43,507 bases of DNA from assembly GCF_000425065.1 (NCBI RefSeq), contig NZ_AULB01000043.1, positions 1 through 43,507 of the forward strand, read 5' to 3'. This DNA comes from Actinomadura rifamycini DSM 43936. Its GTDB lineage: Bacteria > Actinomycetota > Actinomycetes > Streptosporangiales > Streptosporangiaceae. Both the position numbers and the translations under genes were made by a program. How positions within the stretch are numbered: the first letter of the stretch is position 1; every line of letters begins with the position of its first letter. Below, piece after piece: positions 20,804-28,948 of this stretch. The notes beneath the pieces were generated by a model, which was not told the DNA's origin, ran no database searches, and saw nothing but the letters and a program-made list of their open reading frames with translations.

Positions 20804-22282
20804 ATGAGCCAAGTGCTGGTGGCGTCGAACCGCGGCCCGGTGTCGTTCTCGCTGTCCGACGACGGCGCGCTGGCGATGCGCCGCGGGGGCGGCGGCCTGG
20901 TCTCGGGCCTCGCCGCCGTCACCGGCGCGGCGCCCGGCGGCCCGCTGGACGAGGCGTCCGGACGGGCCGCGGACCCGGCCGTCCTGTGGGTGTGCGCGGC
21001 GCTCGGCGACGCGGACCGGACGGCCGCGCGGCGGGCCCCCGACGGGCGCATCGACCTCGCGGGCCACGACACCGGCGGCGCGGCGGTGCGGATGCTCGAC
21101 ATCCCCGCGTCCACGTTCCACCGCGCGTACAACGAGATCGCGAACTCGACGCTGTGGTTCGTCCACCACCTGCTGTACGACACTCCGCGCCGCCCCCACT
21201 TCGACGCCCGCGCGCGCCGGGACTGGCAGTCGTACGAGGCGTACAACGCGGCGTTCGCGGACGCGCTGGCGCGGGACGCGGCGCCCGGCGCGAAGGCCGC
21301 CGTGCAGGACTACCACCTGTCGCTGGCCCCGCGGATGCTGCGCGAGCGGCGCCCCGACCTGAAGATCGTCCACTTCTCGCACACGCCGTGGGCGCCGCCC
21401 GAGTACTTCCGGCTGCTCCCCGACGACATCGCCGAGCAGCTCCTGCTGGGCGTGCTCGGCGCCGACCACGCGGGGTTCCTGACCGAGCGGTGGGCCTCGG
21501 CGTTCCTGGACTGCTGCGCGCTGCTGCCCGGCGCCCGCGTCGACCGCGCGGCCCGGACGGTCGCGTGCGGCGGGCACGTCACGCGGGTCGGCGTGCACGG
21601 GCTCGGCGTGGACGGGCCCGCCCTGCTGGAACGCGCGGCGGAACCGGACGTCGGGGAGCGGGCGCGCGCGCTGCGCGAGCAGGTGGGCGACCGCCGGCTC
21701 ATCGTGCGCATCGACAGGACGGAACTGTCGAAGAACATCGTGCGCGGGCTCGCGGCGTACCGGGAACTGCTCGTGAACCATCCGGAGTGGCGCGGACGCG
21801 TGGTGCACCTGGCGTTCGCGTACCCGTCGCGGTACGACCTGCCCGAGTACCGCGAGTACACGGCGGCGGTGCGGCGGGAGGCGGAGCGGATCACCGAGGA
21901 GTTCGGCACCGCCGCGTGGGAGCCGCTGATCCTCCAGGTGAACGACGACTACCCGCGCTCGCTCGCGGCCTACGGGCTCGCGGACGTCCTGCTGGTGAAC
22001 CCGATCCGGGACGGGATGAACCTCGTCGCGAAGGAGGGCCCGGTGCTGTCGCGGCGCGACGGCGCGCTCGTCCTGTCGCGGGAGGCGGGCGCGGCGGCGG
22101 AGCTGTCCGGCGACGCGCTCATGGTGAACCCGTACGACGTGACGCAGACGGCGGAGGCGCTGCACCGGGCGCTGCTGATGCCGCGGGACGAGCGCGCGGC
22201 GCGCCGCGCCCGGCTGGCGGCGGCCGCGACGGCGCTGCCGCCGCAGCGCTGGTTCGCCGACCAGCTCGCGGCGCTCGACTGA
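20804..22282 (+). CDS. otsA: trehalose-6-phosphate synthase (GT20)
   Basis: A protein of 492 residues that transfers glucose from a nucleotide-sugar to glucose-6-phosphate. It starts with VLVASNRGPVSF, has the RRGGGGLVSGL glycine loop, WFVHHLLYD, QDYHLSLAP, FSHTPWAPPEYF, the donor-site VRIDRTELSKNI and the DGMNLVAKEG motif near the C-terminus. The family is usually about 450-500 residues, so it is complete. The partner phosphatase otsB is 6.7 kb away on the other strand (28949-29794), so the pathway is split within this window. The ribosome site before ATG 20804 is weak (GCGGGT). Confidence 0.95.
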   Translation: MSQVLVASNRGPVSFSLSDDGALAMRRGGGGLVSGLAAVTGAAPGGPLDEASGRAADPAVLWVCAALGDADRTAARRAPDGRIDLAGHDTGGAAVRMLDIPASTFHRAYNEIANSTLWFVHHLLYDTPRRPHFDARARRDWQSYEAYNAAFADALARDAAPGAKAAVQDYHLSLAPRMLRERRPDLKIVHFSHTPWAPPEYFRLLPDDIAEQLLLGVLGADHAGFLTERWASAFLDCCALLPGARVDRAARTVACGGHVTRVGVHGLGVDGPALLERAAEPDVGERARALREQVGDRRLIVRIDRTELSKNIVRGLAAYRELLVNHPEWRGRVVHLAFAYPSRYDLPEYREYTAAVRREAERITEEFGTAAWEPLILQVNDDYPRSLAAYGLADVLLVNPIRDGMNLVAKEGPVLSRRDGALVLSREAGAAAELSGDALMVNPYDVTQTAEALHRALLMPRDERAARRARLAAAATALPPQRWFADQLAALD

Positions 22283-22318
22283 CGCGCCGCCGGACGCCCG
22301 TCCGGTCCGGCGGGCCGG

Positions 22319-23347
22319 TCACACGTCGGACGTGAGCCGGGCGCGTTCGGGCGGCAGGAGGCATTCGACCGGGTTCGGCTCGTGGTGGCGGCGCCACCGC
22401 TCCCGGACGGCCTCCTTGCGCTGCGCCATCCGCCGGTGCGCGCCGACCCTGGCGTACCGGGCGAGGTGCGCGGCGGCGGGCCGGGGCAGGCCGCTCGGCT
22501 CGTACCCGTACTCGGCGAGGCGGTCGCCGAAGGCGGCCTCGGCCAGGCTGATCTGCCAGGGGTCGAGCCGCTGCGCCCACGAGCCGACCTGGGTGGACGT
22601 GACGGCGTCGTGCGTGCGGCCGTGCCAGCGCTTGCGCAGCGGGACGGTCCGGCGCGCGAGGCCCTGGGGGCTCGTCATCGCGGGGTCGAAGTCCTCGCCG
22701 AGGAACGCGCAGAGCCGGATCAGCTCGTCGGCGGGGTCGGCGACGAGCCGCTCGTACTGCAGCTCGTAGTACGTGTCGGGGCCGAGCCGGGACGCGAGGC
22801 GGCGGCCCTGGTCGATCGCCTCCCGCCACGCGCAGATCGCGTGGTGGATGTCGCCGTCGTACCACGGCATCTCCTGCAGCGACGCGATGCAGTCGCGGCC
22901 GTCCCGGACGAGGTGGACGAACTGGGCGTCCGGGAACATGCGCAGCAGCGGGCCGGTGTACCGCGCGTAGCTCGGCCGCTTGTCGCCCCAGCGCGGCTTG
23001 CCGAACCGGCGGGCGTACGCGCGGAACACCGCCCCGTACGCGGAGCCGAGCGTGGGCGGCGCCGCGACGATCCCGGCGGCGGTCTCGGCGGCGTCCAGGC
23101 CGAGCTCGTGGAACTTCGTCTGCCGCCGATCGGTGATCCACTCGGCGAGCGCCCGCCTGTTCGAACTGTCCGTGAGGTCACCGAACTCGCACCGTTGCGC
23201 ATAGCCGGGGAGGACGAACCGGGTCTCGGGGGCGACCGCGATGCGCCGGTGCGAGTGCAGCATGAGCTGGAGCATCGTCGTCCCCGAGCGGGGGCAGCCG
23301 ATGACGAAGATCGGTCGCTCGGAACGGGCGGCGGGACCTGGTGACAT
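22319..23347 (-). CDS. PAPS-dependent sulfotransferase
   Basis: A protein of 342 residues with the 5'-phosphosulfate loop VIGCPRSGTTMLQLMLH near the N-terminus and the 3'-phosphate motif VHLVRDGRDCIAS, matching the Sulfotransfer_3 family that moves sulfate from PAPS onto small molecules, lipids or glycans. The ATG at 23347 (MSPGPAARSE) was chosen; the long upstream extension is Arg/Ala-rich and unlikely. It is convergent with otsA, which raises the possibility of a sulfated trehalose product. That is only a positional idea, because in mycobacteria such an enzyme (Stf0) does act on trehalose. Substrate unknown. Confidence 0.9.
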   Translation of the reverse strand: MSPGPAARSERPIFVIGCPRSGTTMLQLMLHSHRRIAVAPETRFVLPGYAQRCEFGDLTDSSNRRALAEWITDRRQTKFHELGLDAAETAAGIVAAPPTLGSAYGAVFRAYARRFGKPRWGDKRPSYARYTGPLLRMFPDAQFVHLVRDGRDCIASLQEMPWYDGDIHHAICAWREAIDQGRRLASRLGPDTYYELQYERLVADPADELIRLCAFLGEDFDPAMTSPQGLARRTVPLRKRWHGRTHDAVTSTQVGSWAQRLDPWQISLAEAAFGDRLAEYGYEPSGLPRPAAAHLARYARVGAHRRMAQRKEAVRERWRRHHEPNPVECLLPPERARLTSDV

Positions 23348-23507
23348 GCACGGAATGCTCGCGGCGGCGCGCGCGCCGCGCCCGCCGCATCGACGGATCG
23401 TTGCGGCGCGATGACCCAGCCTTGACGCCCCCGGCCCGTAGATGTCCGGACGTTTCGCGGCACGTCGCACTACGCGCGTCCGGTACCGGCCCGGGCCCGG
23501 CGGGGGC

Positions 23508-24059
23508 TCAGGTGTAGGACTCGCCGAGCGTCTGCCGCACCTGGCGCCGCGCCTCGTGGATGCGCGACTTGACCGTCCCGAGCGGGAGCTTGAGCTGCTC
23601 GGCGATCTCCGCGTACTCGAGCTGGGAGACGTCCCGCAGGACGAGCGCCTGGATGAGGTCGGGCTTGCGGGCCTCCAGGTCCTCCATGGCGTCGAGGATG
23701 TCGACGCGGGAGCCCGCGATGACGCTGGTGCGGCGCGGGTCGGGGCGCTGCTGCGGCAGCTCGCCCGCCTGCTCGACCGAGCGGCGCTTCAGCGACCGGT
23801 AGGTGGAGCGCGCCGAGTTCGCGACGACGACGTGCAGCCACGTGCTGAACCGGGAGCGTCCCTCGAAGCGGTGGATGTTCCGCGCGACCTGGAGCAGCGC
23901 GTCCTGGCACGCCTCCTCGGCGTCCTGCCGGCAGGGCAGGAACCGGGCGGCGTGCCGCAGCACGTCCGGCTCGATCTTGCGGAGGAGGTCGTTGAGGGCG
24001 GCCTGGTCGCCCTGCGCGGCCCGCAGGGCCAGCTCCTCGGTCCGTTCATCGAATGCCAT
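23508..24059 (-). CDS. ECF-type RNA polymerase sigma factor
   Basis: A protein of 183 residues with sigma region 2 (AARFLPCRQDAEEACQDALL, FSTWLHVVVANSARSTYRSL) and region 4 (VLRDVSQLEYAEIAEQLKLP then GTVKSRIHEARRQVR). There is no sigma-1.1 or region 3, so it is an ECF factor. The ATG at 24059 was chosen. No anti-sigma gene is adjacent; instead a transmembrane Ser/Thr kinase starts 56 nt away on the other strand. Sigma-kinase pairs in which phosphorylation activates the sigma factor are known (for example ECF43 with PknT), so this may be a similar unit. Confidence 0.93.
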   Translation of the reverse strand: MAFDERTEELALRAAQGDQAALNDLLRKIEPDVLRHAARFLPCRQDAEEACQDALLQVARNIHRFEGRSRFSTWLHVVVANSARSTYRSLKRRSVEQAGELPQQRPDPRRTSVIAGSRVDILDAMEDLEARKPDLIQALVLRDVSQLEYAEIAEQLKLPLGTVKSRIHEARRQVRQTLGESYT

Positions 24060-24115
24060 GCCGTGCCTCAATGCTCGATCGCACACTCACCCCGTTTGTT
24101 GGGCATGATACGGGA

Positions 24116-26182
24116 GTGTCCTTCCCACCGAACGTCGACCGTTACCGAATCGATCGCGCCCTGGGTTCCGGGGCGTTCGCGTCCGTGTGGCTCGGGCACG
24201 ACGACGCCTTGGAATCGCCGGTGGCCATCAAAGTCCTGTCCGGCAGCCTCGTCGACGACCTCGACGTGCGCAACCGCTTCCTCGAGGAGGCGCGCATCCT
24301 GCGCCGGGCCGACTCCGAGCGTCTCGTGCGAGTGCACGACATCGGCGAGCTCCCCGACAGACGCCCGTACTTCGTCATGTCGTACGCGGACCGCGGGACG
24401 CTCGCCGACCGGATGCGCGAACGGCCGCTTCCGGTCAACGAGGCCGTCGCCCTCGCCGAGGAGATCGCCTACGGCGTCGAGGTGATCAACGCGCTCGGCG
24501 TGATCCACCGCGACCTCAAACCGTCGAACGTGCTGTTCCAGTCGACCCCGGACGGCGGCGAGAAGCTGCTGATCGCCGACCTCGGGCTGGCGAAGGCGCT
24601 GGCGCACGCGTCCGGCGCGTTCACGCTGCCCGTCGGCACCCCCGGCTACATGTCCCCCGAGCAGGCCCGCTTCGGCGGCGGCCTGGACGTCCGCGCGGAC
24701 GTCTACGGGCTCGGCGCGCTGACGTTCCACATGCTCGCGGGGCGCGCCCCCGGCCCGGCGCCGGTGAAGTCGCCGCCGAGCGAGCTGCGCGAGGGCGTGA
24801 CCGCCGCGATGGACCAGGTCGTCCTGCGCGCGCTGGAGGTCGACCGGGAGAACCGCTGGCCGACCGCCGAGGCGTTCGCCGAGGCCCTCTCCACCCTCAT
24901 CCCGCCGTCCGCGCGGATCGCCGCGTCGCGGTCCTCCGCGCCGGCCGCGCCGCCCTCGCCCCCGCCGGCTTCGGCCGCTCCGGCTGCTCCGGCTGCTCCG
25001 GCTGCTCCGGCTGCTCCGGTGACGATGTTCGACGAGGCGCCGCCGTCCGTCCCGGCCGCGTCCGAACCGGCCGCCCCCGCCGAACCGCGGATCGACCCGG
25101 ACGCCACCGTGCTGGACTTCCGCGGCGACGGGACGCCCGCGCCTTCGTCGTCCGCGCCGTCGTCGCCGTCGTCGGCCGGGGCGGTGCCGCCGGGCATGCG
25201 GACGCGGTTCGACCCGCCGCCCGCCGCGGACGGCGACCAGACGATCGTCGACCACCCCGGCCCGCGTCCGGGCGACGGCGGCGCGTTCGGCGCGGGGCCG
25301 CCGCAGCCGTCGCAGCCGTCGTCGGGCGGGCTCGCCGACGGCGCCACCGTGGCGATCCCCTCGCAGCACCCGTCGTCCGCGCCGAACACCGACGACCAGC
25401 GCACCGCGGCGTTCCCCGCCGGGCAGCCGCCCGGGCCGGTGCCGCCCCCCGGCGGCCACGGGCCGCCGCCGACCGGCTTCCAGCCGCCCCCGCCCGTCCA
25501 GGGGCAGGGGCAGGGCGGTTCGGGCGGCGCCGGCGGCGGGCCGCTCGGGCGGCTCAAGGGCGCCGGCGGCCGGTACGGGACGCCGCTGGTGATCACGGCG
25601 GTCGTGCTCGCGGTCGCGGTCGTCGCGGGGCTCCTGCTCGGCACCCTGTTCTCCGGCGACGGCGGCGGGTCGGGGGACGACGGCGAGAAGAAGAACGCGA
25701 TCCCGAAGGACTTCGTCCAGCTCTCCAACAACGGCGGCAAGATCAAGGTGGCGGTGCCGAAGGCGTGGCCGCTGCAGCAGGAGCAGACCTGGGCGCCGTC
25801 GATCGTCGGGCTGAACGACCCGCAGGAGCGTCCCGTCCTCCGGGCGACCACGAGCGTGGACGGCTTCCAGGGCAACGGGGCCGTCCCGGGCGTGTTCATC
25901 GGCGTCACCACCGACATGCGGGAGGGGCAGCTCCCGCCGCCCACCGCCGCGCGGCACCCGCAGTGCAAGCAGGCGGGGCCGGAGAACTACACGTCGCCCG
26001 ACAAGGCGCTCACCGGGACGATCACGCGGTTCACCGGCTGCGCGTCCGGGACGGCGTCGGTCACGGAGGTCGGGCTGCGGCACGAATCCGGCAAGTTCGG
26101 GCTGTGGATCCGGGTGAAGGAGACCGACGACCGCAAGGCGACCACCGACATCCTCGACCACCTGCAGGTGACCGGCCCCTGA
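24116..26182 (+). CDS. transmembrane Ser/Thr protein kinase
   Basis: A protein of 688 residues. The kinase domain (about 10-270) has the P-loop GSGAFASVW, K39 in VAIKVL, catalytic HRDLKPSN with D133, DLG in place of DFG (D155), and GTPGYMSPEQA. A Pro/Ala-rich juxtamembrane linker of about 210 residues includes tandem AAP repeats and Thr-containing motifs (ATVLDF, QTIVD, ATVAIP) that could be phosphorylated FHA ligands. A single TM lies at about 489-512, followed by an extracellular domain of about 175 residues with two Cys (QCKQAG, TGCASG). It is not a PASTA sensor. The start may be GTG 24116 or ATG 24071. It is divergent from the sigma factor gene and ended by a strong hairpin. Confidence 0.93.
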   Translation: MSFPPNVDRYRIDRALGSGAFASVWLGHDDALESPVAIKVLSGSLVDDLDVRNRFLEEARILRRADSERLVRVHDIGELPDRRPYFVMSYADRGTLADRMRERPLPVNEAVALAEEIAYGVEVINALGVIHRDLKPSNVLFQSTPDGGEKLLIADLGLAKALAHASGAFTLPVGTPGYMSPEQARFGGGLDVRADVYGLGALTFHMLAGRAPGPAPVKSPPSELREGVTAAMDQVVLRALEVDRENRWPTAEAFAEALSTLIPPSARIAASRSSAPAAPPSPPPASAAPAAPAAPAAPAAPVTMFDEAPPSVPAASEPAAPAEPRIDPDATVLDFRGDGTPAPSSSAPSSPSSAGAVPPGMRTRFDPPPAADGDQTIVDHPGPRPGDGGAFGAGPPQPSQPSSGGLADGATVAIPSQHPSSAPNTDDQRTAAFPAGQPPGPVPPPGGHGPPPTGFQPPPPVQGQGQGGSGGAGGGPLGRLKGAGGRYGTPLVITAVVLAVAVVAGLLLGTLFSGDGGGSGDDGEKKNAIPKDFVQLSNNGGKIKVAVPKAWPLQQEQTWAPSIVGLNDPQERPVLRATTSVDGFQGNGAVPGVFIGVTTDMREGQLPPPTAARHPQCKQAGPENYTSPDKALTGTITRFTGCASGTASVTEVGLRHESGKFGLWIRVKETDDRKATTDILDHLQVTGP
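24973..25019 (+). repeat. 9-bp tandem repeat in kinase linker
   Basis: Five near-perfect copies of GGCTGCTCC (the first has one change) encode the AAP-repeat part of the juxtamembrane linker. It is prone to length change by slippage. Confidence 0.85.
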
Positions 26183-26226
26183 TCCCGGCCCCGCGCCGGT
26201 TCCCCCCGACGTCCGTCGGCACGTTC

Positions 26227-26268
26227 GCGCCCGGGCCCGCTCGTCCTCGACGAAGCGGGCCCGGGCGC
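26227..26268 (+). terminator. kinase gene terminator
   Basis: A perfect 15-bp stem (26227-26241 and 26254-26268) with a 12-nt loop that can pair further (CGTC with GACG), followed by TTCTTCC. Confidence 0.9.
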
Positions 26269-26296
26269 TTCTTCCTGCGCCCGTCCGGTCCGGTGC

Positions 26297-26325
26297 TTGC
26301 CAACGACAGTCTGCCGATATATCGT
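26297..26325 (+). promoter_or_regulatory. padR promoter with palindromic operator
   Basis: -35 TTGCCA (26297-26302), 17-nt spacer, -10 TATCGT (26320-26325). The perfect palindrome CGATATATCG (26315-26324) covers the -10. AT-rich palindromes of this type are typical PadR sites, so autorepression is likely. Confidence 0.65.
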
Positions 26326-26360
26326 TAATGCATCGCAACCGATCATAGAAGGAGCAAGCG

Positions 26361-26987
26361 ATGCATGCACACGACATGGGGGCCCCGGACCCCTTCCAGC
26401 ATTTCGAACACCGCGCCCGGCGCGGCGGCCCCTTCGGCCCCGGCGGGCCGGGCGGCCCGATGGGTCCCTTCGGCCAGGGCGGACCGGGCCCCTGGGGGCA
26501 CGGCCACCGGGGCGGCGGGCGCGGCGGCCGCGGCGGACGGCGCACCCGGCGCGGCAACGTCCGCGCGGCCCTGCTCGCGCTGCTCGCCGAGCGCCCCATG
26601 CACGGCTACGAGATGATCCAGGAACTGGACGAGCGCACCGGCGGCGTCTGGCGTCCGAGCCCCGGCTCGGTCTACCCCACCCTCCAGATGCTGGAGGACG
26701 AGGGCCTCGTCACCAGCCGCGAGGACGGCGGCAAGCGGCTGTTCGAACTCACCGACACGGGCCGCGCGGAGACCGCCAAGCAGACCACCGCCCCCTGGGA
26801 GGAGGTCACCGACGCCGCGGGCGAGAACGTCCTGCGGGGCCGCGAGGCCGTCGGGCAGCTCATGGGCGCCCTGCAGCAGGTGATGGCGGTCGGCAGCGAG
26901 ACGCAGAAGGCGCGCGCGCTGGACGTCGTCAACGACGCCCGCCGCCGCATCTACGGGATCCTCGCCGATGACCCCGAAGCGGAGTGA
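26361..26987 (+). CDS. PadR-family transcriptional regulator
   Basis: A protein of 208 residues. The first 60 residues are Gly/His/Pro-rich (HDMGAPDPFQHFEH, then glycine-rich stretches). The winged helix starts at about residue 62: RRGNVRAALLALLAERPMHG, YEMIQELDERTGGVWRPSPG, SVYPTLQMLEDEGLV and a beta-wing with EDGGKRLFELTDTG. The C-terminal helices dimerise. The ATG at 26361 has AAGGAGCAAGCG upstream. The His-rich N-terminal tail is unusual in length and could bind metal. No transporter or enzyme gene is co-transcribed, so the known target is only its own promoter. Confidence 0.93.
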   Translation: MHAHDMGAPDPFQHFEHRARRGGPFGPGGPGGPMGPFGQGGPGPWGHGHRGGGRGGRGGRRTRRGNVRAALLALLAERPMHGYEMIQELDERTGGVWRPSPGSVYPTLQMLEDEGLVTSREDGGKRLFELTDTGRAETAKQTTAPWEEVTDAAGENVLRGREAVGQLMGALQQVMAVGSETQKARALDVVNDARRRIYGILADDPEAE

Positions 26988-27009
26988 CCCCGGGGAGCCG
27001 CCCCGGCCG

Positions 27010-27036
27010 GGGGCCGTCGCACGGCGCGACGGCCCC
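27010..27036. terminator. terminator between convergent genes
   Basis: A perfect 11-bp stem (27010-27020 and 27026-27036) with loop ACGGC followed by TTCTCC on the plus strand, after padR and before the stop of the minus-strand gene at 27052. Confidence 0.85.
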
Positions 27037-27051
27037 TTCTCCACGGCCCGG

Positions 27052-28776
27052 TCAGCTCGGGAAAGGCGCCGGCTTGGCGAGCTGGTCGTTCACGTAGAGC
27101 TGCCGCCAGATGAACAGGCCGAGATCGGTGCCGTCGATGCGGCGGTCCACCGGCACGGTGACCGTCGCCCGCACCAGGTACGACGAACCGGGCGGCATCC
27201 ACTTGTCGCCGCCGTCCCCCGCGATCGGCTCCCCGCCCGCCAGGGTCTTGACCACCCGGCTCTTGGTCGGCGGCGTGCACATGTCCTCGGGCACCCCCGC
27301 CTGCGGCATGCAGCGCCCCCGCGCGTCGTCGGCCACCAGATCCGCCTTCACGAACACGTCCCCCGGGAAGTCCAGGAGGACCTGCTCGTCCTTCGGGTTC
27401 GTCAGCAGGTACTCGATGTACGGGTAGGACGTCCCGGACGGCGCCGCCGACTGCGCCGACGGCATCGCCCCGTCGCTCACGCCCGCGGTCACCGCCGCGA
27501 TCCGGTAGCGCGACCCGTCCGCCGTCCCGACCTCGACCGGCTTCCCCGCCTCCGGCAGCGGGACGGACGCCGTCCCGTTCGGCCGCTCGGCGCCGCCGAG
27601 CGCCGCGTTCCCGGCCTCGTCCTCGCGCGTGCTCGACGACAGGACGACCCCCGCCATCACCAGCCCCGCGAGCGCGACCACCCCGGCCGCGACGACCCCC
27701 GCACGCCGGCCCGCACGCTTCCCGGACCGTCCGCCGGGCCCGTCCCCCGGGTACCCGCCCGGACGCGACCACTCGTCCGCCGCCCGCTCGGCGCGGGCCC
27801 GCTCCCGGCGAGCCCGCCCGCCCCGCGCCCCCAGCCGGACCTGCACCCCGCTGGTCTCCCGCGTCCCCATCGGCCCACCCGCCGACGCCACGTCATCGCC
27901 GGGGGCGGGTCCGGGCGCGGGTGCGGGCGGCTGCGCGGCGCCGTGCGTGAAGGCCGCCTCGTCCCCAGGCGCGGGTGCCTGCGCCGCGCGAGATCCGAAA
28001 CCCGGTTCGCCCCCGGGCGCGGGCGCCGACTCGTCGCCCGGCGCGAACACACGCCGGTCACCAGGCTCAGGCAACTGGCCCGCACCAGGCGCAGACGCCT
28101 GCCCCGAGCCAGGCCCGAACGCCGACTCGCCACCCGACGCGAACACCCGCCGGTCACCGGGCGCGGGCGGCCCCACCGTCCCGTGCCCGGACGGCCCCGC
28201 CGCACCAGGCCCGAACGCCGACTCGTCGCCCTGCGCGACAGTCGGCCGGTCCCCCCGCGCGGACGACTGCCCCGCACCGTACGCCGGGCCCGCCGTCCCG
28301 TGCCCGGACGGCCGCGCCGCACCAGGCGCGGCACCTGGCCGGTCGCCAGGCGCCGAAGCTCGCGCCGCACCGGGCGCCGACGGCCCCGCCGTCCCGCGCC
28401 CGGACGCCGACTCGTCGACCGGCGTGAACACGCGCCGGTCACCGGGTTCGGGCGTCCGCTCGCCGGGGCCGGGGCCGGGGGCGGAGGCCGGGAAGCCGCC
28501 GGGGGGCGTGGACGGGCGGTCGCCTCGGTAGACGCCGTCCGTCCGGTACGGGCCCGCCACGTCGACGGGCGGGCGCATGCCGGACGTTGCCGGGGCGTCC
28601 GGTGACGGCGGCACGGAGGCGGACGGCGTCCAGCCCGGCGGCGGTCCGTGGACGATCGGGCTCGTCGGCGCGCCGGGCGGGATCGGGGTGCCGGGCGAGG
28701 GCGGCGCGGATCCTCGGAACGGGGTCGGCGGCGCCGTCCCGTCGGGACGACGCGGCACCGTCGGGTCCATGTTCAC
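27052..28776 (-). CDS. membrane protein with long Pro/Gly-rich repeat region
   Basis: A protein of about 574 residues. The first 310 or so residues are disordered and repetitive, with recurring PGDRRVF, GDESAFGPG and GPSGHGT units. A basic stretch (RRERARAERAADE, GKRAGRRAG) leads into one membrane helix at about 370-392. The C-terminal 180 residues form an exported domain with paired cysteines (RGRCMPQAG, EDMCTPP) and beta-like content, ending LFIWRQLYVNDQLAKPAP. The GTG at 28776 is chosen because GGGGAGG lies 7 nt upstream; ATG 28770 is the alternative. The layout mirrors the nearby Ser/Thr kinase (cytoplasmic linker, TM, outer domain) but there is no catalytic domain. Function unknown. Confidence 0.82.
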   Translation of the reverse strand: MNMDPTVPRRPDGTAPPTPFRGSAPPSPGTPIPPGAPTSPIVHGPPPGWTPSASVPPSPDAPATSGMRPPVDVAGPYRTDGVYRGDRPSTPPGGFPASAPGPGPGERTPEPGDRRVFTPVDESASGRGTAGPSAPGAARASAPGDRPGAAPGAARPSGHGTAGPAYGAGQSSARGDRPTVAQGDESAFGPGAAGPSGHGTVGPPAPGDRRVFASGGESAFGPGSGQASAPGAGQLPEPGDRRVFAPGDESAPAPGGEPGFGSRAAQAPAPGDEAAFTHGAAQPPAPAPGPAPGDDVASAGGPMGTRETSGVQVRLGARGGRARRERARAERAADEWSRPGGYPGDGPGGRSGKRAGRRAGVVAAGVVALAGLVMAGVVLSSSTREDEAGNAALGGAERPNGTASVPLPEAGKPVEVGTADGSRYRIAAVTAGVSDGAMPSAQSAAPSGTSYPYIEYLLTNPKDEQVLLDFPGDVFVKADLVADDARGRCMPQAGVPEDMCTPPTKSRVVKTLAGGEPIAGDGGDKWMPPGSSYLVRATVTVPVDRRIDGTDLGLFIWRQLYVNDQLAKPAPFPS

Positions 28777-28948
28777 CGTCCAGCCTCCCCAAAGCCTCGA
28801 GCGATTTCCCCCTGTGAGCACCATATTTTGACCTAATCGTCACCAGAATCCACAGGCGGCCCATAGTCGAGCGAGATCCAACAAAAGCGGACGAGGCTCT
28901 TATCACTCGCAGATAGCCCGGGGCGGGGAGGCGCGCGGGGCCGCGGGG

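Noticed and set aside
24973..25019. Regular repeats resembling a CRISPR array
   Set aside because: The 9-bp units are directly abutting and in frame with the kinase linker; there are no spacers and no cas genes. The 15-bp repeats at 30093 and 30306 are rejected for the same reason.
28777..28948. Riboswitch or small RNA in the gap before the Pro/Gly-rich membrane protein gene
   Set aside because: The stretch is AT-richer than its surroundings, but I found no known aptamer core and no stable hairpin; it is most simply a promoter region.
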